A DNA stretch of 47,057 bases from Acidimicrobiia bacterium. GTDB taxonomy: Bacteria; Actinomycetota; Acidimicrobiia; IMCC26256; JAMXLJ01. This document shows, one piece after another, positions 15,107-23,007 of the stretch (position 1 is the first letter of the stretch; every line of letters starts with the position of its first letter). Made by a program: the position numbers and the translations under genes. Under the pieces are notes generated by a model. It was not told where the DNA came from, did not search any database, and saw only the letters and a program-made list of their open reading frames with translations. The stretch spans positions 1-47,057 of the forward strand of contig JAMXLJ010000041.1 in NCBI GenBank assembly GCA_024281095.1, in the 5' to 3' direction.

Positions 15107-16306
15107 TTACGGCGTGAGGTCGAGGTCGAAGAGCTCGATGGTGTTGCTTCGGCAGATCTTGCGGGTCGGCGCGTCGTCGAGATCGGCGAACAGCTTCGCG
15201 GCAACTTCGCGGGTGTGCGGCCACGTACCGTCCGCGTGCGGGTAGTCGGTCTCGAACGTCACCTGGTCGACGCCGATCGCGTCCAGGTTCGCGAGGCCGG
15301 CCGGGTCGTCGAAGAAGCACCCGTACACGCGGCCCCGGTAGTACGTGCTCGGAGGTTCGGGGACGCGGTCCCGCACGTCGGTCCACCCGCGGTTGTGCTC
15401 CCACACGCGGTCGGCTCTCGCCAGGATGTACGGGATCCAGCCGATCTGGCCTTCCGAGTACGTGATCCTCACGTCCGGGTATCGGGCGAGGAGACCCGAG
15501 AACAGCCAGTCGGCCAGCGACGCCTCCGCGAGCTCGTGCGTCAGTGTCGACGTGACCGCGGGCGGCGCGTCGGGCGACGTCGACGGCATCTTCGATCCGG
15601 AGCCGCTGTGCATGCAGATCACGGTGCCCGTCTCGTCACACGCGGCCACGAACGGGTCCCAGAAGCGGCCGGCGTCGTGCACCGACGGGAGGCCGAGATT
15701 TCCCGGCAGCTCCGAGAAGCACACCGCCCGCACGCCGCGGGCCGCGTTGCGGCGCACCTCGGCCGCGGCCGCGGCCGGGTCCCACAGCGGGATGAGGCAC
15801 AACGGGACGAGACGCCCACCGGAGCCCGCGCACCACTCGTCGACCATCCAGTCGTTGTACGCGCGCACGCACAGGAGGGCGAGCTCTTTGTCCGACGCCT
15901 CGAGGAACTGCTGACCGCAGAAACGCGGAAACGTCGGGAAGCACAGCGATGCCTCTACGCCGTTCACATCCATGTCGGCAAGGCGTGGATCGCGTTCGTA
16001 GCAGCCCGGTCGCATCTCGTCGTACGTCACGGGTACCACCTGGACGTCGTCGGGCTCGAAGCTGGCCGCGACGCTCAGACGCGTGTGCGGGATCGCAAGC
16101 CGCTCGTAGACCCACCAGTCACCCGCCGGGCCGTCGTCGCCCATGCGGAAGTCGTACTTGCCGCCGAGGAAGGTCATCTCGGCCACAGGCGCCCGCACGA
16201 CGTGCGGGCCGACGTCGCGGTACTTGCGTGGGAGGCGCGTGGTCCACACGTCGGGCGGCTCGATGACGTGGTCGTCGGCCGAGACGATCGGCGGGATCGC
16301 CGTCAT
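15107..16306 (-). CDS. Amidohydrolase-2 (PF04909-type) metal-dependent hydrolase
   Basis: TIM-barrel hydrolase/decarboxylase-type protein of 399 aa. The N-terminal motif is SADDHVIEP (Asp11, His13, Glu16), a barrel His lies in CMHSGSGS, and Asp354 is in FETDYPHADGTWP, the typical final-strand acid. The frame is open well upstream, but ATG 16306 starts at the family motif and overlaps the nitroreductase stop by 4 nt (ATGA), showing translational coupling. It is the last gene of the minus-strand unit. It differs from the 10586 paralogue in loops (long YERDPRLADMDVNGVEASL segment), so the two may not share a substrate. Confidence 0.88.
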   Translation of the reverse strand: MTAIPPIVSADDHVIEPPDVWTTRLPRKYRDVGPHVVRAPVAEMTFLGGKYDFRMGDDGPAGDWWVYERLAIPHTRLSVAASFEPDDVQVVPVTYDEMRPGCYERDPRLADMDVNGVEASLCFPTFPRFCGQQFLEASDKELALLCVRAYNDWMVDEWCAGSGGRLVPLCLIPLWDPAAAAAEVRRNAARGVRAVCFSELPGNLGLPSVHDAGRFWDPFVAACDETGTVICMHSGSGSKMPSTSPDAPPAVTSTLTHELAEASLADWLFSGLLARYPDVRITYSEGQIGWIPYILARADRVWEHNRGWTDVRDRVPEPPSTYYRGRVYGCFFDDPAGLANLDAIGVDQVTFETDYPHADGTWPHTREVAAKLFADLDDAPTRKICRSNTIELFDLDLTP

Positions 16307-16995
16307 CGCGACGACACCCGTGCCGGGTCGGGCACGTACGGGGTGGCCCAGTCGTCGAGGTGCGCGACCTCTGCGAGCGGGCGGCGCCGCGGCTTGCCCA
16401 GGGGCTCGTTTCCGTACCCGAGGAACACGGCCGCTTCGAGGAACATGCGGGGCGGAACGTGCAGCATTTCTTTCACGTCCCGTTCGACGAGGCCGAAGAA
16501 CGTGGTGAACAGCGACGACACGCCGAGCGCGTGCGCGGCGAGCATCATGTTCTGACACGCGGGAAACAAGCTCGAGCCCCGTCCCCCTGGCACGTGCCGA
16601 ACCGGCCGCAGCGTCCCGTCGGCGTTGCGCGCGTACTCGCCCTGCATTCGCACCCCGCGGTCGGGGTTCCAGAACACGAACACGATCGCGCCGACCACGT
16701 CGACATGTTCCACTGCCGCGTGACCCGTCACCGCGCGCCCGGTCCCATCGACGAGCTGGTTCGGAGACTGGGCCCGCTGCTCGTCGACGATCGCGAACGC
16801 GCCCGCCAGCACCGCCTTCAATCCATTCTTCCGGGCGCGGTCGGTGACGACCACAAACTCCCACGGCTGGGTGTTGCCCGAGCTGCACGCACGCGTGGCC
16901 GCGGTGAGGATGCGGTCGAGCAGCTCACGCGGGACGGGCCGGTCCTCGTAGATCCTCGTGGCCCGAAGCCCGGAGATCGCTTCGAACACTTCCAT
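16303..16995 (-). CDS. Nitroreductase-family flavoprotein
   Basis: FMN-dependent nitroreductase-fold protein of 230 aa. The N-terminal half has EAISGLRATRIYEDRPVP and RACSSGNTQPWEFVVVTD, the FMN-binding pattern of the family (R-x-x-R and S-x-N-x-Q-P-W), and the C-terminal half has CQNMMLAAHALG and FLGYGNEPLGKPRRRPL. It may reduce nitro groups, quinones or enones, or act in flavin chemistry. Its ATG lies directly after the stop of the deacylase gene and its stop overlaps the amidohydrolase start, so it is centrally placed in the operon. The electron donor is not evident. Confidence 0.9.
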   Translation of the reverse strand: MEVFEAISGLRATRIYEDRPVPRELLDRILTAATRACSSGNTQPWEFVVVTDRARKNGLKAVLAGAFAIVDEQRAQSPNQLVDGTGRAVTGHAAVEHVDVVGAIVFVFWNPDRGVRMQGEYARNADGTLRPVRHVPGGRGSSLFPACQNMMLAAHALGVSSLFTTFFGLVERDVKEMLHVPPRMFLEAAVFLGYGNEPLGKPRRRPLAEVAHLDDWATPYVPDPARVSSR

Positions 16996-18738
16996 CTATC
17001 TTTGGCTCCCTCCGCCGGGACGGACGACCTGGCCGGGGAGGCGACCGGTCAGCTCGCCGCGCAGGACGATCGGCTCGCCGTTCACGATCGTCGCCTGCAC
17101 ACCCCGACCCCAGGCCTTGAACCGGCCCACCCCGCCCGGCAGGTCGTGCACGAACTCCTTCTTCCATGGGCCGATCTCGTCGGGATCGAACACCATCAGG
17201 TCGGCGAAGGCGCCGGGACGGATGACACCGCGGTCGCTCAGCCCGGCCACCGCGGCCGGCACCGCGGTGATCTGGCGAACGCCGTCCTCCAACGTCCAGA
17301 CCTTGCGATCGCGCACCCAGGCGCCGAGGAAGTACGAGCTCCAGTCGGCGCCGTCGTCGCGCGCGAGGTGGGCGCCACCGTCGGACGTGCCGACGATCAT
17401 GCGCGTGTCGAGCTGTGCTTCACGCACGGCCGCGGCCCATTCCGGGCTCTCCGTGCGCCAGCGGAAGCGTGTCGCAAGATCCTCGTGGAGCGCGAGGTCC
17501 AGCATCGCGTCGGCGGGTGCGACGCCGAGCTCTCCCGCGATGTCGCGGATGGACCGGGCCTGGAACTTCTGGTGCTCAGGGCTCGTCACCTCGTCGACGA
17601 ACACCGCGTCCCAGAGCGGCGGGGGCACGGTGGTGCCCTTCGACGGGTCGCGGTTGTAGTGCTCGACCGCGTCGCGCAGCTCGGCCCGGGCCGACGGGTC
17701 GCGCAGGAGCGCGACGCGCTCGCGGTGCGGCAGCTTGAGCATCCGGTCCCACGCAGGGACCGCCATGTAGTGGAAGTTGGTCTCGTCGAGCACGACGGGA
17801 CGGTCGAACGGCCGGGCGATGAGCATCGAGAACACCGGCGCGCCCTGCTCGGTGGCCCGGTCGAGGAATCGTTGGGCGGCATCCCATGTCGCGGTGGGCG
17901 CGTCGACCTTGTTGCGGCCGCCGAGCCCCTGGATCACGACGGGAAGGCCGCTGACGCGCGACAGCTCGATGAGCAGGTTCTCGTCGTCGTGGTCGAGGCC
18001 GCCGATCGCGCTGGCCGGGAGGTACGCGATGGATCCCGCGCCCGCCCGTCCGGCTTCTTCGGCGAGCGCGGTCAGCTCGTCACGAGCGGCGAGGCGCGAC
18101 GGCACCGGACGGTCGTCGAGGTCGAGATGCGTGGGCGCGGCCGACGACGACAACCCGGCTGCCCCGGCTGCCATCGCTTCGGCGACGAGCGAACACATCG
18201 CGGTGATCTCCGCGTCGGTCGCGGCCCGGGTCGACGCGTCGTCGCCCATGACCCAACGCCTGAGGTTGGAGTGACCGACGTAGCACGCGAAGTTCACACC
18301 GAGCCGGTCCTCGCGACTGCGGAGGAACTCGGGGAAGGTTTCGAATTCGTCCCATGTGATTGCGCTCATGGCGATCGGGTCCATGTTCTCGACCCGGGCG
18401 AAGATCCCGGTGAGGAACGCGCGGTCCTCGGCCTTGCACGGCGCCACCGAGAATCCGCAGTTGCCCGCGACAACCGTCGTGACGCCGTGGAAGCACGACA
18501 CGGTCGCGTACGGATCGAACGTGATCTGGGGGTCGTAGTGCGTGTGCACGTCGACGATGCCGGGAGCGACGATCATCCCCGACGCGTCGATCTCCTCACG
18601 CGCGGTCGCGCCGGCGAGGCGCGCGAGTGCCACCACGCGACCGTCACGTACTCCCACGTCGACGCGACGACGCGACAGCCCCGTCCCGTCGACCACATCG
18701 CCACCGCGAACGATGAGGTCGTAGTGGTCGACCTTCAT
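16996..18738 (-). CDS. N-acyl-D-amino-acid deacylase / D-aminoacylase-type amidohydrolase (second copy)
   Basis: A 580-aa amidohydrolase paralogous to the one at 11713-13383. It starts with MKVDHYDLIVRGGDVVDGTG, has VDVHTHYD (His65, His67), and GNCGF with Cys94, then GTSDGGAHLARDDGADW and RPGAFADLMVFDPDEIG in the C-terminal part. ATG 18738 follows a GGAGGGAG ribosome binding site; the longer open frame to 19209 overlaps the cupin gene and is not real. It probably hydrolyses an N-acyl or related amide bond. The short reading frame just upstream copies its first codons (see the relic entry). Confidence 0.88.
   Translation of the reverse strand: MKVDHYDLIVRGGDVVDGTGLSRRRVDVGVRDGRVVALARLAGATAREEIDASGMIVAPGIVDVHTHYDPQITFDPYATVSCFHGVTTVVAGNCGFSVAPCKAEDRAFLTGIFARVENMDPIAMSAITWDEFETFPEFLRSREDRLGVNFACYVGHSNLRRWVMGDDASTRAATDAEITAMCSLVAEAMAAGAAGLSSSAAPTHLDLDDRPVPSRLAARDELTALAEEAGRAGAGSIAYLPASAIGGLDHDDENLLIELSRVSGLPVVIQGLGGRNKVDAPTATWDAAQRFLDRATEQGAPVFSMLIARPFDRPVVLDETNFHYMAVPAWDRMLKLPHRERVALLRDPSARAELRDAVEHYNRDPSKGTTVPPPLWDAVFVDEVTSPEHQKFQARSIRDIAGELGVAPADAMLDLALHEDLATRFRWRTESPEWAAAVREAQLDTRMIVGTSDGGAHLARDDGADWSSYFLGAWVRDRKVWTLEDGVRQITAVPAAVAGLSDRGVIRPGAFADLMVFDPDEIGPWKKEFVHDLPGGVGRFKAWGRGVQATIVNGEPIVLRGELTGRLPGQVVRPGGGSQR
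18676..18724 (-). repeat. Direct-repeat copy A (inside the deacylase gene)
   Basis: This 49-bp stretch encodes YDLIVRGGDVVDGTGL of the deacylase. It matches 42 of 49 positions with copy B at 18780-18828, in the same orientation, about 100 bp apart. Confidence 0.75.
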
Positions 18739-18839
18739 GGCTCCCTCCGCTGCGCCCTCCCGGGCATCCGCCCAGGGCGCAGCTCCGTCCGCACGACCAC
18801 ATCGCCACCACGAACGATCAGGTCGTACGGCGCGCTCAC
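18735..18839 (-). pseudogene. 34-codon reading frame, apparent relic of a duplicated amidohydrolase 5' end
   Basis: Reading frame from GTG 18839 to TGA 18735 (34 aa). The GTG overlaps the stop of the cupin gene by 4 nt, and the stop overlaps the ATG of the deacylase gene by 4 nt, so ribosomes could pass through all three frames. The first 15 residues (APYDLIVRGGDVVV) copy the first strand of the deacylase; the rest is Arg-rich and unlike it. The DNA match to the deacylase 5' end is 42 of 49 bases. I read it as a remnant of a second amidohydrolase gene, or a partial duplication, possibly kept as a translational-coupling leader. Confidence 0.6.
18780..18828 (-). repeat. Direct-repeat copy B (inside the relic frame)
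   Basis: Second copy of the 49-bp direct repeat; it encodes YDLIVRGGDVVV in the relic frame. The identical core GGTGGCGATGTGGTCG (on the minus strand) is 16 bp long. Confidence 0.75.
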
Positions 18840-19204
18840 GAACCGGTCTCGGTGTACGCGGCGGGCGCGCGCCGCACGACGAGGAACAGGAGCCCGTCGG
18901 AGCCGGCGGTGAAGCCGTAGGGCTCGTTCGCCTCGACGACGGTCGAGTCGAACCGGCCCATCGGCCGGCCCGAGAACGTGCAGCTGCCCTCGAGAACCAT
19001 GAAGACCTCGGCGTGGTCGTGACGGTGCTCCGGCGCCTCGAAACCGGGTGGTATCCGCACCGCCTGCGTGTAGAAGCCGCCGTCACCCTGGGCGAGCAGC
19101 TTGCGCCCCGCACCCTGCCAGGCGGCCTCCACCGCGCGTTGCGGGTCGGTGCCCTTCGCGGTCGCGACGTGCCAGCCGGAATCGTCGACGTGGTAGATCT
19201 CCAT
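18836..19204 (-). CDS. Cupin-domain protein
   Basis: Small single-domain cupin of 122 aa. Metal-binding motif 1 is PEHRHDHAEVFMVLEG, with His residues and a Glu, followed by FSGRPMGRFDSTVVEANEPYGF and a C-terminal strand LLFLVVRRAP. ATG 19204 follows GGAGGTGAG; the upstream ATG would add eight residues and overlap the LLM stop. It could be a small dioxygenase, isomerase or metal-binding sensor; the fold alone does not decide. It is one nucleotide from the LLM gene and coupled downstream to the relic frame, so it belongs to the operon. Confidence 0.85.
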   Translation of the reverse strand: MEIYHVDDSGWHVATAKGTDPQRAVEAAWQGAGRKLLAQGDGGFYTQAVRIPPGFEAPEHRHDHAEVFMVLEGSCTFSGRPMGRFDSTVVEANEPYGFTAGSDGLLFLVVRRAPAAYTETGS

Positions 19205-19205
19205 C

Positions 19206-20177
19206 TCACCTCCTCGCCGCGGCACCAAGTGCGGCGCGCAGTCGCGGCACCACCTCGTTGCCGAGCTTCTCGATCTGGTCGCGTGCCTCGCCGGGAGAGA
19301 CGCCCGGCACGTGCACGCGCAGGTTCACGCTGTCGGCACCCGCGGCGAGCACGGCGTCCGCGAGCGCATCCGCGACCGCGGAGGCGTCGGTGTCGCCCGC
19401 GAGCTGATCACCCTGCCAGTGCGCCTGGGCTGCGTTGGAGGAGTACCCCCGGTACACGTCGAGCTGTTGCTCGATGCGATCGCGCGGCGGCTCGCCCACC
19501 CACGCACGCCGGATGACGACGCACGGCTGCGCGCCACCCGCGTCGCGGTACGCGTCCGCGAGCTCACGCGCTCGCGAAGGAGCCGACAACGAGTCGAACA
19601 CGAGCCCGACCTCATTGCGCGCGGCCCGTCGCACCGCGGTGAAACCCATCGCCGCGCTGAGCACGGGGACCGGATGATCCTTGCACCGACGGATCGCGGG
19701 GTCATCGGCAAGCCGTCCGGGGTCGCGACCGCTCAGCATCCCGGCTACGACCTCGAGCCCCGCGGCGAAGCGGTTCGCGAGATCGTCGAGGGTCGAATCC
19801 ATGATCTCGAAGTCGTCACGCAATGCGCCGGCGGCGACGCCCAGACCGACGCGGTCGGGGAACCGCGCCGCCAACCACGCGATCTCCTCGGCCACGAGCG
19901 CCGCGGGTCGCAACGGGAGCAGCATCGGGCACGGCGCCGCCCATCCGTGCGGCATCGCCTCGAGCAGCCAACCGGCGGTCTGCAGCGGGTTCGGCAGGTA
20001 GCCGGCGAAGCCACCGTGGTGCTCGGCCGTCATCATGCCGTCGAAGCCGTGCGCCGCGCCCAGCGCGGCCTGCGCGCGCAGTTCCTCGACCACCTTGGGC
20101 GCGGGCAGGTCGTTGTGCGGATACAGGCGCAGCGACACCGTGCCGGGCGCGAACGGCTGCGTGGTGCGACCGCTCAA
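19206..20177 (-). CDS. LLM-class flavin- or F420-dependent oxidoreductase
   Basis: Luciferase-like oxidoreductase of 323 aa. It contains FDGMMTAEHHGGFAGYLPNP in the early barrel, PAALVAEEIAWLAARFPDRVGLGVAAG in the middle and HPVPVLSAAMGFTAVRRAA near the cofactor-binding region, the usual order of LLM proteins. The annotated start is TTG 20177, which overlaps the stop of the upstream cupin (TTGA); GTG at codon 14 is the alternative and would start at VSLRLYPHNDLP. It is flanked by two cupin genes, suggesting an oxidation step followed by further conversion of the product. Confidence 0.86.
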   Translation of the reverse strand: MSGRTTQPFAPGTVSLRLYPHNDLPAPKVVEELRAQAALGAAHGFDGMMTAEHHGGFAGYLPNPLQTAGWLLEAMPHGWAAPCPMLLPLRPAALVAEEIAWLAARFPDRVGLGVAAGALRDDFEIMDSTLDDLANRFAAGLEVVAGMLSGRDPGRLADDPAIRRCKDHPVPVLSAAMGFTAVRRAARNEVGLVFDSLSAPSRARELADAYRDAGGAQPCVVIRRAWVGEPPRDRIEQQLDVYRGYSSNAAQAHWQGDQLAGDTDASAVADALADAVLAAGADSVNLRVHVPGVSPGEARDQIEKLGNEVVPRLRAALGAAARR

Positions 20178-20629
20178 CTTCGGGTGTCCTGCAACCAGGC
20201 CGGCATGTCGATCGGCGGGTTCGGCAGTTGTTCCACTCCCCGCTCTGCGAGCAACGCGGCGTAGCCGGCGGGATCGGCGGGGAACGAGCGGGGGTCGCCC
20301 ATCATCACCTCGAACAGCACGACGCCCTCGGGCCCGGCGATGAACGGGCCGAACGGGTCGCCCCGATCGAGGGCGATGTGGGTTCCGGGCGTGCAGCGCA
20401 CGTCGCCACAGGTCATCTCACCTTCGATGACGAACACGACATGGTCGCTGTTGTGGCCGTGCGCGTGCACGATCATGCCGGGGTCCCACCGGGCGTACAG
20501 CGAGAGGTAGCGGGGCGAGAACTCGAGCCACTTCTCGCGCACCGACGCGGTGCGCTCGTCGTGCTGCTGTCGGCGCACCTCCTGCCACGGCACGTCGTCG
20601 AGGTGCGTGAACCGCGGGCTGCCGGCCAT
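20174..20629 (-). CDS. Cupin-domain protein
   Basis: A 151-aa cupin, first gene of the minus-strand operon. The motif HAHGHNSDHVVFVIEGEM (three early His and a Glu) is the metal-binding core; CTPGTHIALDRGDPFGPFIAGPEGVVLFEVMMGD forms motif 2 and the closing strands. ATG 20629 follows GGGGGAGG. It is not closely similar to the cupin at 18836-19204, so a tandem duplicate is unlikely. Possible roles are an isomerase or a ring-cleavage-type dioxygenase; the substrate is unknown. Confidence 0.85.
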   Translation of the reverse strand: MAGSPRFTHLDDVPWQEVRRQQHDERTASVREKWLEFSPRYLSLYARWDPGMIVHAHGHNSDHVVFVIEGEMTCGDVRCTPGTHIALDRGDPFGPFIAGPEGVVLFEVMMGDPRSFPADPAGYAALLAERGVEQLPNPPIDMPAWLQDTRS

Positions 20630-20667
20630 GGGCGCCTCCCCCTTCGGCCCGAGCGGGCCCGAGGCCC

Positions 20668-20696
20668 TTCAAGCGAGTTTCTCTTGGGCCTAAGAT
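20668..20696 (+). promoter_or_regulatory. Candidate promoter with overlapping palindrome in the cupin/TauD divergent region
   Basis: In the 144-bp divergent gap, TTCAAG (20668-20673) and TAAGAT (20691-20696) are spaced by 17 bp and could be -35 and -10 elements for the dioxygenase operon. The 14-bp palindrome TCTTGGGCCTAAGA (20682-20695), with only its two central G/T-type positions off symmetry, overlaps the -10. It is the only AT-rich patch in the gap and a candidate operator for the MarR protein encoded two genes downstream. Confidence 0.4.
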
Positions 20697-20773
20697 TCTT
20701 GTGCCCGAGACAGTAGCGGCGCACAGGCGCCGGTGCACGGGCCGGCGCGAAGAACCGAGGGGGGGCGTCGAGG

Positions 20774-21595
20774 ATGAACGCCATCGAGATCGTCCCGTTG
20801 ACGGCGGCCATCGGCGCCGAGATCCGCGGCGTCGACTTGCGCGAGGGCCTGCCCGACGACGTGGTCGCGACGATCCGCCAGGCGTTGCTCGAACACCTGG
20901 TGCTGTTCTTCCGAGACCAGCCCGTCAGCGACGACGAGCACCTCGCGTTCGCGTTGCGGTTCGGCCCGCTCCACATCTCGCCGCTCGCGACGCGCTACCA
21001 GGACTCACCCGCGGTGACGGTGCTCAACCAGATCGGGCCCCGTGGTGAAGGCGCGGACCAATGGCACAGCGACAACACCTTCCTCGCCGAGCCGCCGGTC
21101 GCATCGATCCTTCGCGCGGTGAAACTTCCTTCGATCGGCGGCGACACCTGCTTCGCGAGCATGTACGCCGCGTACGACGCGCTCTCGCCGGCGATGTGCT
21201 CGTTCGTCGACGGCCTGCACGCAGTGCACGACATCACCAAGGTCATGCGCAAGGCGATCGACGCGGGGCACACGACCCTCGATCTCGCGGAAATGCAACG
21301 ACGGTGCCCACCGGTTGAGCACCCCGTCGCGAAGATCCATCCGGAGACGGGCCGCAAGGCGCTCTTCGTGAACCGCAACTCCACGAGTCATCTCGTCGGC
21401 CTGAGCGAGCGCGAGAACGAGTTGATGCTCGCGTTCCTTTGCGATCACGTTCGCTCGCCCGACTTCCAATGTCGATTCCATTGGGAGCCCGACTCCGTCG
21501 CGTTCTGGGACAACCGCAGCGTGCAGCACTTCGCAGTGCCCGACTACGACGAGCCTCGTGTCATGCACCGGGTCACGATCGGCGGCCCCACGTGA
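20774..21595 (+). CDS. TauD/TfdA-family Fe(II)/2-oxoglutarate dioxygenase
   Basis: Dioxygenase of 273 aa that would hydroxylate a small acid while converting 2-oxoglutarate to succinate. The facial triad is His98 and Asp100 (WHSDNTF) with His252 (QHFAVPDYDEP), and Arg266 (MHRVT) is the 2-oxoglutarate carboxylate ligand, in the same order as TauD. HPETGRKALFVN is the conserved middle motif. TfdA-type members start degradation of aryloxy acids, TauD of sulfonates; the substrate here cannot be told. It heads a coupled operon with MarR and SDR, suggesting ligand-controlled catabolism. Confidence 0.93.
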   Translation: MNAIEIVPLTAAIGAEIRGVDLREGLPDDVVATIRQALLEHLVLFFRDQPVSDDEHLAFALRFGPLHISPLATRYQDSPAVTVLNQIGPRGEGADQWHSDNTFLAEPPVASILRAVKLPSIGGDTCFASMYAAYDALSPAMCSFVDGLHAVHDITKVMRKAIDAGHTTLDLAEMQRRCPPVEHPVAKIHPETGRKALFVNRNSTSHLVGLSERENELMLAFLCDHVRSPDFQCRFHWEPDSVAFWDNRSVQHFAVPDYDEPRVMHRVTIGGPT

Positions 21596-22089
21596 GCGTC
21601 GACCACGTCGACGTGTCCACGCGCTACCTGTCGGAGCCCGGCGCGATCGGCCTGTTCACGCGGCTGACCCGGGTCGGTCTACTCGTAGACGCGTTCCAGC
21701 ACCGGGTGTTCGATCCGTTCGGCCTGCTCTTCGTCGACTACTCCGTGCTGCGGGTGCTCCAACTCGCGGGCCCGCCGTACCGCATGTCGCCGACCGAGCT
21801 GAGCGAGATCGTCGTGCGGTCGAGCGGGGGCATGACCCAGATCGTCGACCGGCTCGAGCGGGCCGACCTCGTCGAGCGGACGGCGGATTCCTCCGATCGC
21901 CGGCGCGTCGTCGTCGGCCTGACCCGCAAGGGCCTGCGCACCGCGGAGCACGCCAACGAGCGGTACGCGCGCGAGCGTGAGCGGCTGCTCGGCGGGCTGG
22001 AACCGGACGAGGTCGACGAGATCGACACCGCGGTGCGCCGGTTGCTCGACGTCCTGAGTGCGGCCGACGTCGCACCGGCGCAGCCATGA
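21592..22089 (+). CDS. MarR-family transcriptional regulator
   Basis: Winged-helix regulator of 165 aa starting at GTG 21592, which overlaps the dioxygenase stop (GTGA). The DNA-binding part reads YRMSPTELSEIVVRSSGGMTQIVDRLERADLV, then the wing SSDRRRVVVGLTRKG with the typical D-R-R. Long helices at both ends fit dimerisation. Its stop overlaps the start of the SDR gene (ATGA). It likely controls this operon and perhaps the divergent cupin operon in response to a substrate; the palindrome at 20682-20695 is a candidate site. Confidence 0.9.
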   Translation: MSVDHVDVSTRYLSEPGAIGLFTRLTRVGLLVDAFQHRVFDPFGLLFVDYSVLRVLQLAGPPYRMSPTELSEIVVRSSGGMTQIVDRLERADLVERTADSSDRRRVVVGLTRKGLRTAEHANERYARERERLLGGLEPDEVDEIDTAVRRLLDVLSAADVAPAQP

Positions 22090-22958
22090 CCCCCTCCTCT
22101 TCCATCGACCTGTCCGGGCGGGTCGTGATGGTCGCGGGCGCAGGCGGCGGCGGGATCGGCACCGCGGTCTGCGCGGAGCTGGCGGGCGCGGGCGCGGCCG
22201 TGCTCGCGCTCGACATCGACCCGAGCCGTCTGGCAGTCGTCGAGAAGGTCCTCGCCGAGGGCGGCGGCCGCTACCGGGCCGTCGTCGCCGACGTGCGCGA
22301 GCCCGCGGCGATCGAGGCTGCGCTCGACCGGGGCACGGCCGAGCTCGGACGCGTCGACGGGCTGGTGCACGTCGCCGGCGGCCTCGGCTACGACCAGTGG
22401 GCCCCGCTCCTCGACCTCGAGCCCGCCACGTTCGACGCGGTGCTCGATCTCAATCTCACGTCCGCGTTCCACACGTCGCGCGCGGTCGCTCGACGGCTCG
22501 TCGCCGCGCGGGCACCGGGAAGCATCGTGCACATCGCGTCCGTCGCCGCGCTCACGGGCATGCCGTTCGGTGCGCCCTATCCGGTTGCGAAGGCGGGTCT
22601 GCTCGCGCTCACCCGCACGGCCGCGCTCGAATGGGGCCGCTACGGGATTCGCGTGAACGCAGTCGCGGCCGGCACCATCCGCACACCGAAGAACGAGTCG
22701 ACGAGCCCCGTCGAGGACACACCCGAAGAACGTGTTGCGCTGCCGCTCGGCAGACGCGGACGTGCTGACGAGATCGCGGGCCCGGTGGTGTTCCTGCTCT
22801 CCGAGCTCGCGTCGTTCGTCACCGGGCAGGTGCTCGCCGCCGACGGTGGCTCGTCGATCCGCCCGTCGTTCCTCGACGCCGATGACCTTCCCGTTTTCGT
22901 GCACAACGAGGATCTCCGGAGCCGCCTCCAGGTGCGGCAGGGGGCGGCGTTCGATTGA
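22086..22958 (+). CDS. Short-chain dehydrogenase/reductase (classical SDR)
   Basis: Classical SDR of 290 aa. The cofactor loop is AGAGGGGIG (18-26), Asp in LALDIDPS favours NAD, and the catalytic residues are Ser152, Tyr165 and Lys169 (YPVAK) with normal spacing. AAGTIRTPKN and VTGQVLAADGGSS are the usual late motifs. The tail after residue 265 is longer than usual (FVHNEDLRSRL). It is coupled to the MarR gene by ATGA. It probably oxidises an alcohol made by the dioxygenase or one downstream; the substrate is not evident. Confidence 0.9.
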   Translation: MTPSSSIDLSGRVVMVAGAGGGGIGTAVCAELAGAGAAVLALDIDPSRLAVVEKVLAEGGGRYRAVVADVREPAAIEAALDRGTAELGRVDGLVHVAGGLGYDQWAPLLDLEPATFDAVLDLNLTSAFHTSRAVARRLVAARAPGSIVHIASVAALTGMPFGAPYPVAKAGLLALTRTAALEWGRYGIRVNAVAAGTIRTPKNESTSPVEDTPEERVALPLGRRGRADEIAGPVVFLLSELASFVTGQVLAADGGSSIRPSFLDADDLPVFVHNEDLRSRLQVRQGAAFD

Positions 22959-23007
22959 GGGTGACCCATCACACCGGTACTGTCGCAGCCGATCTCCAGG
23001 AGGAGCG

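Noticed and set aside
13335-15404. 689-codon minus-strand frame across the deacylase end, split-barrel and LLM genes
   Set aside because: It has no domain signature and overlaps several supported genes and both convergent stops.
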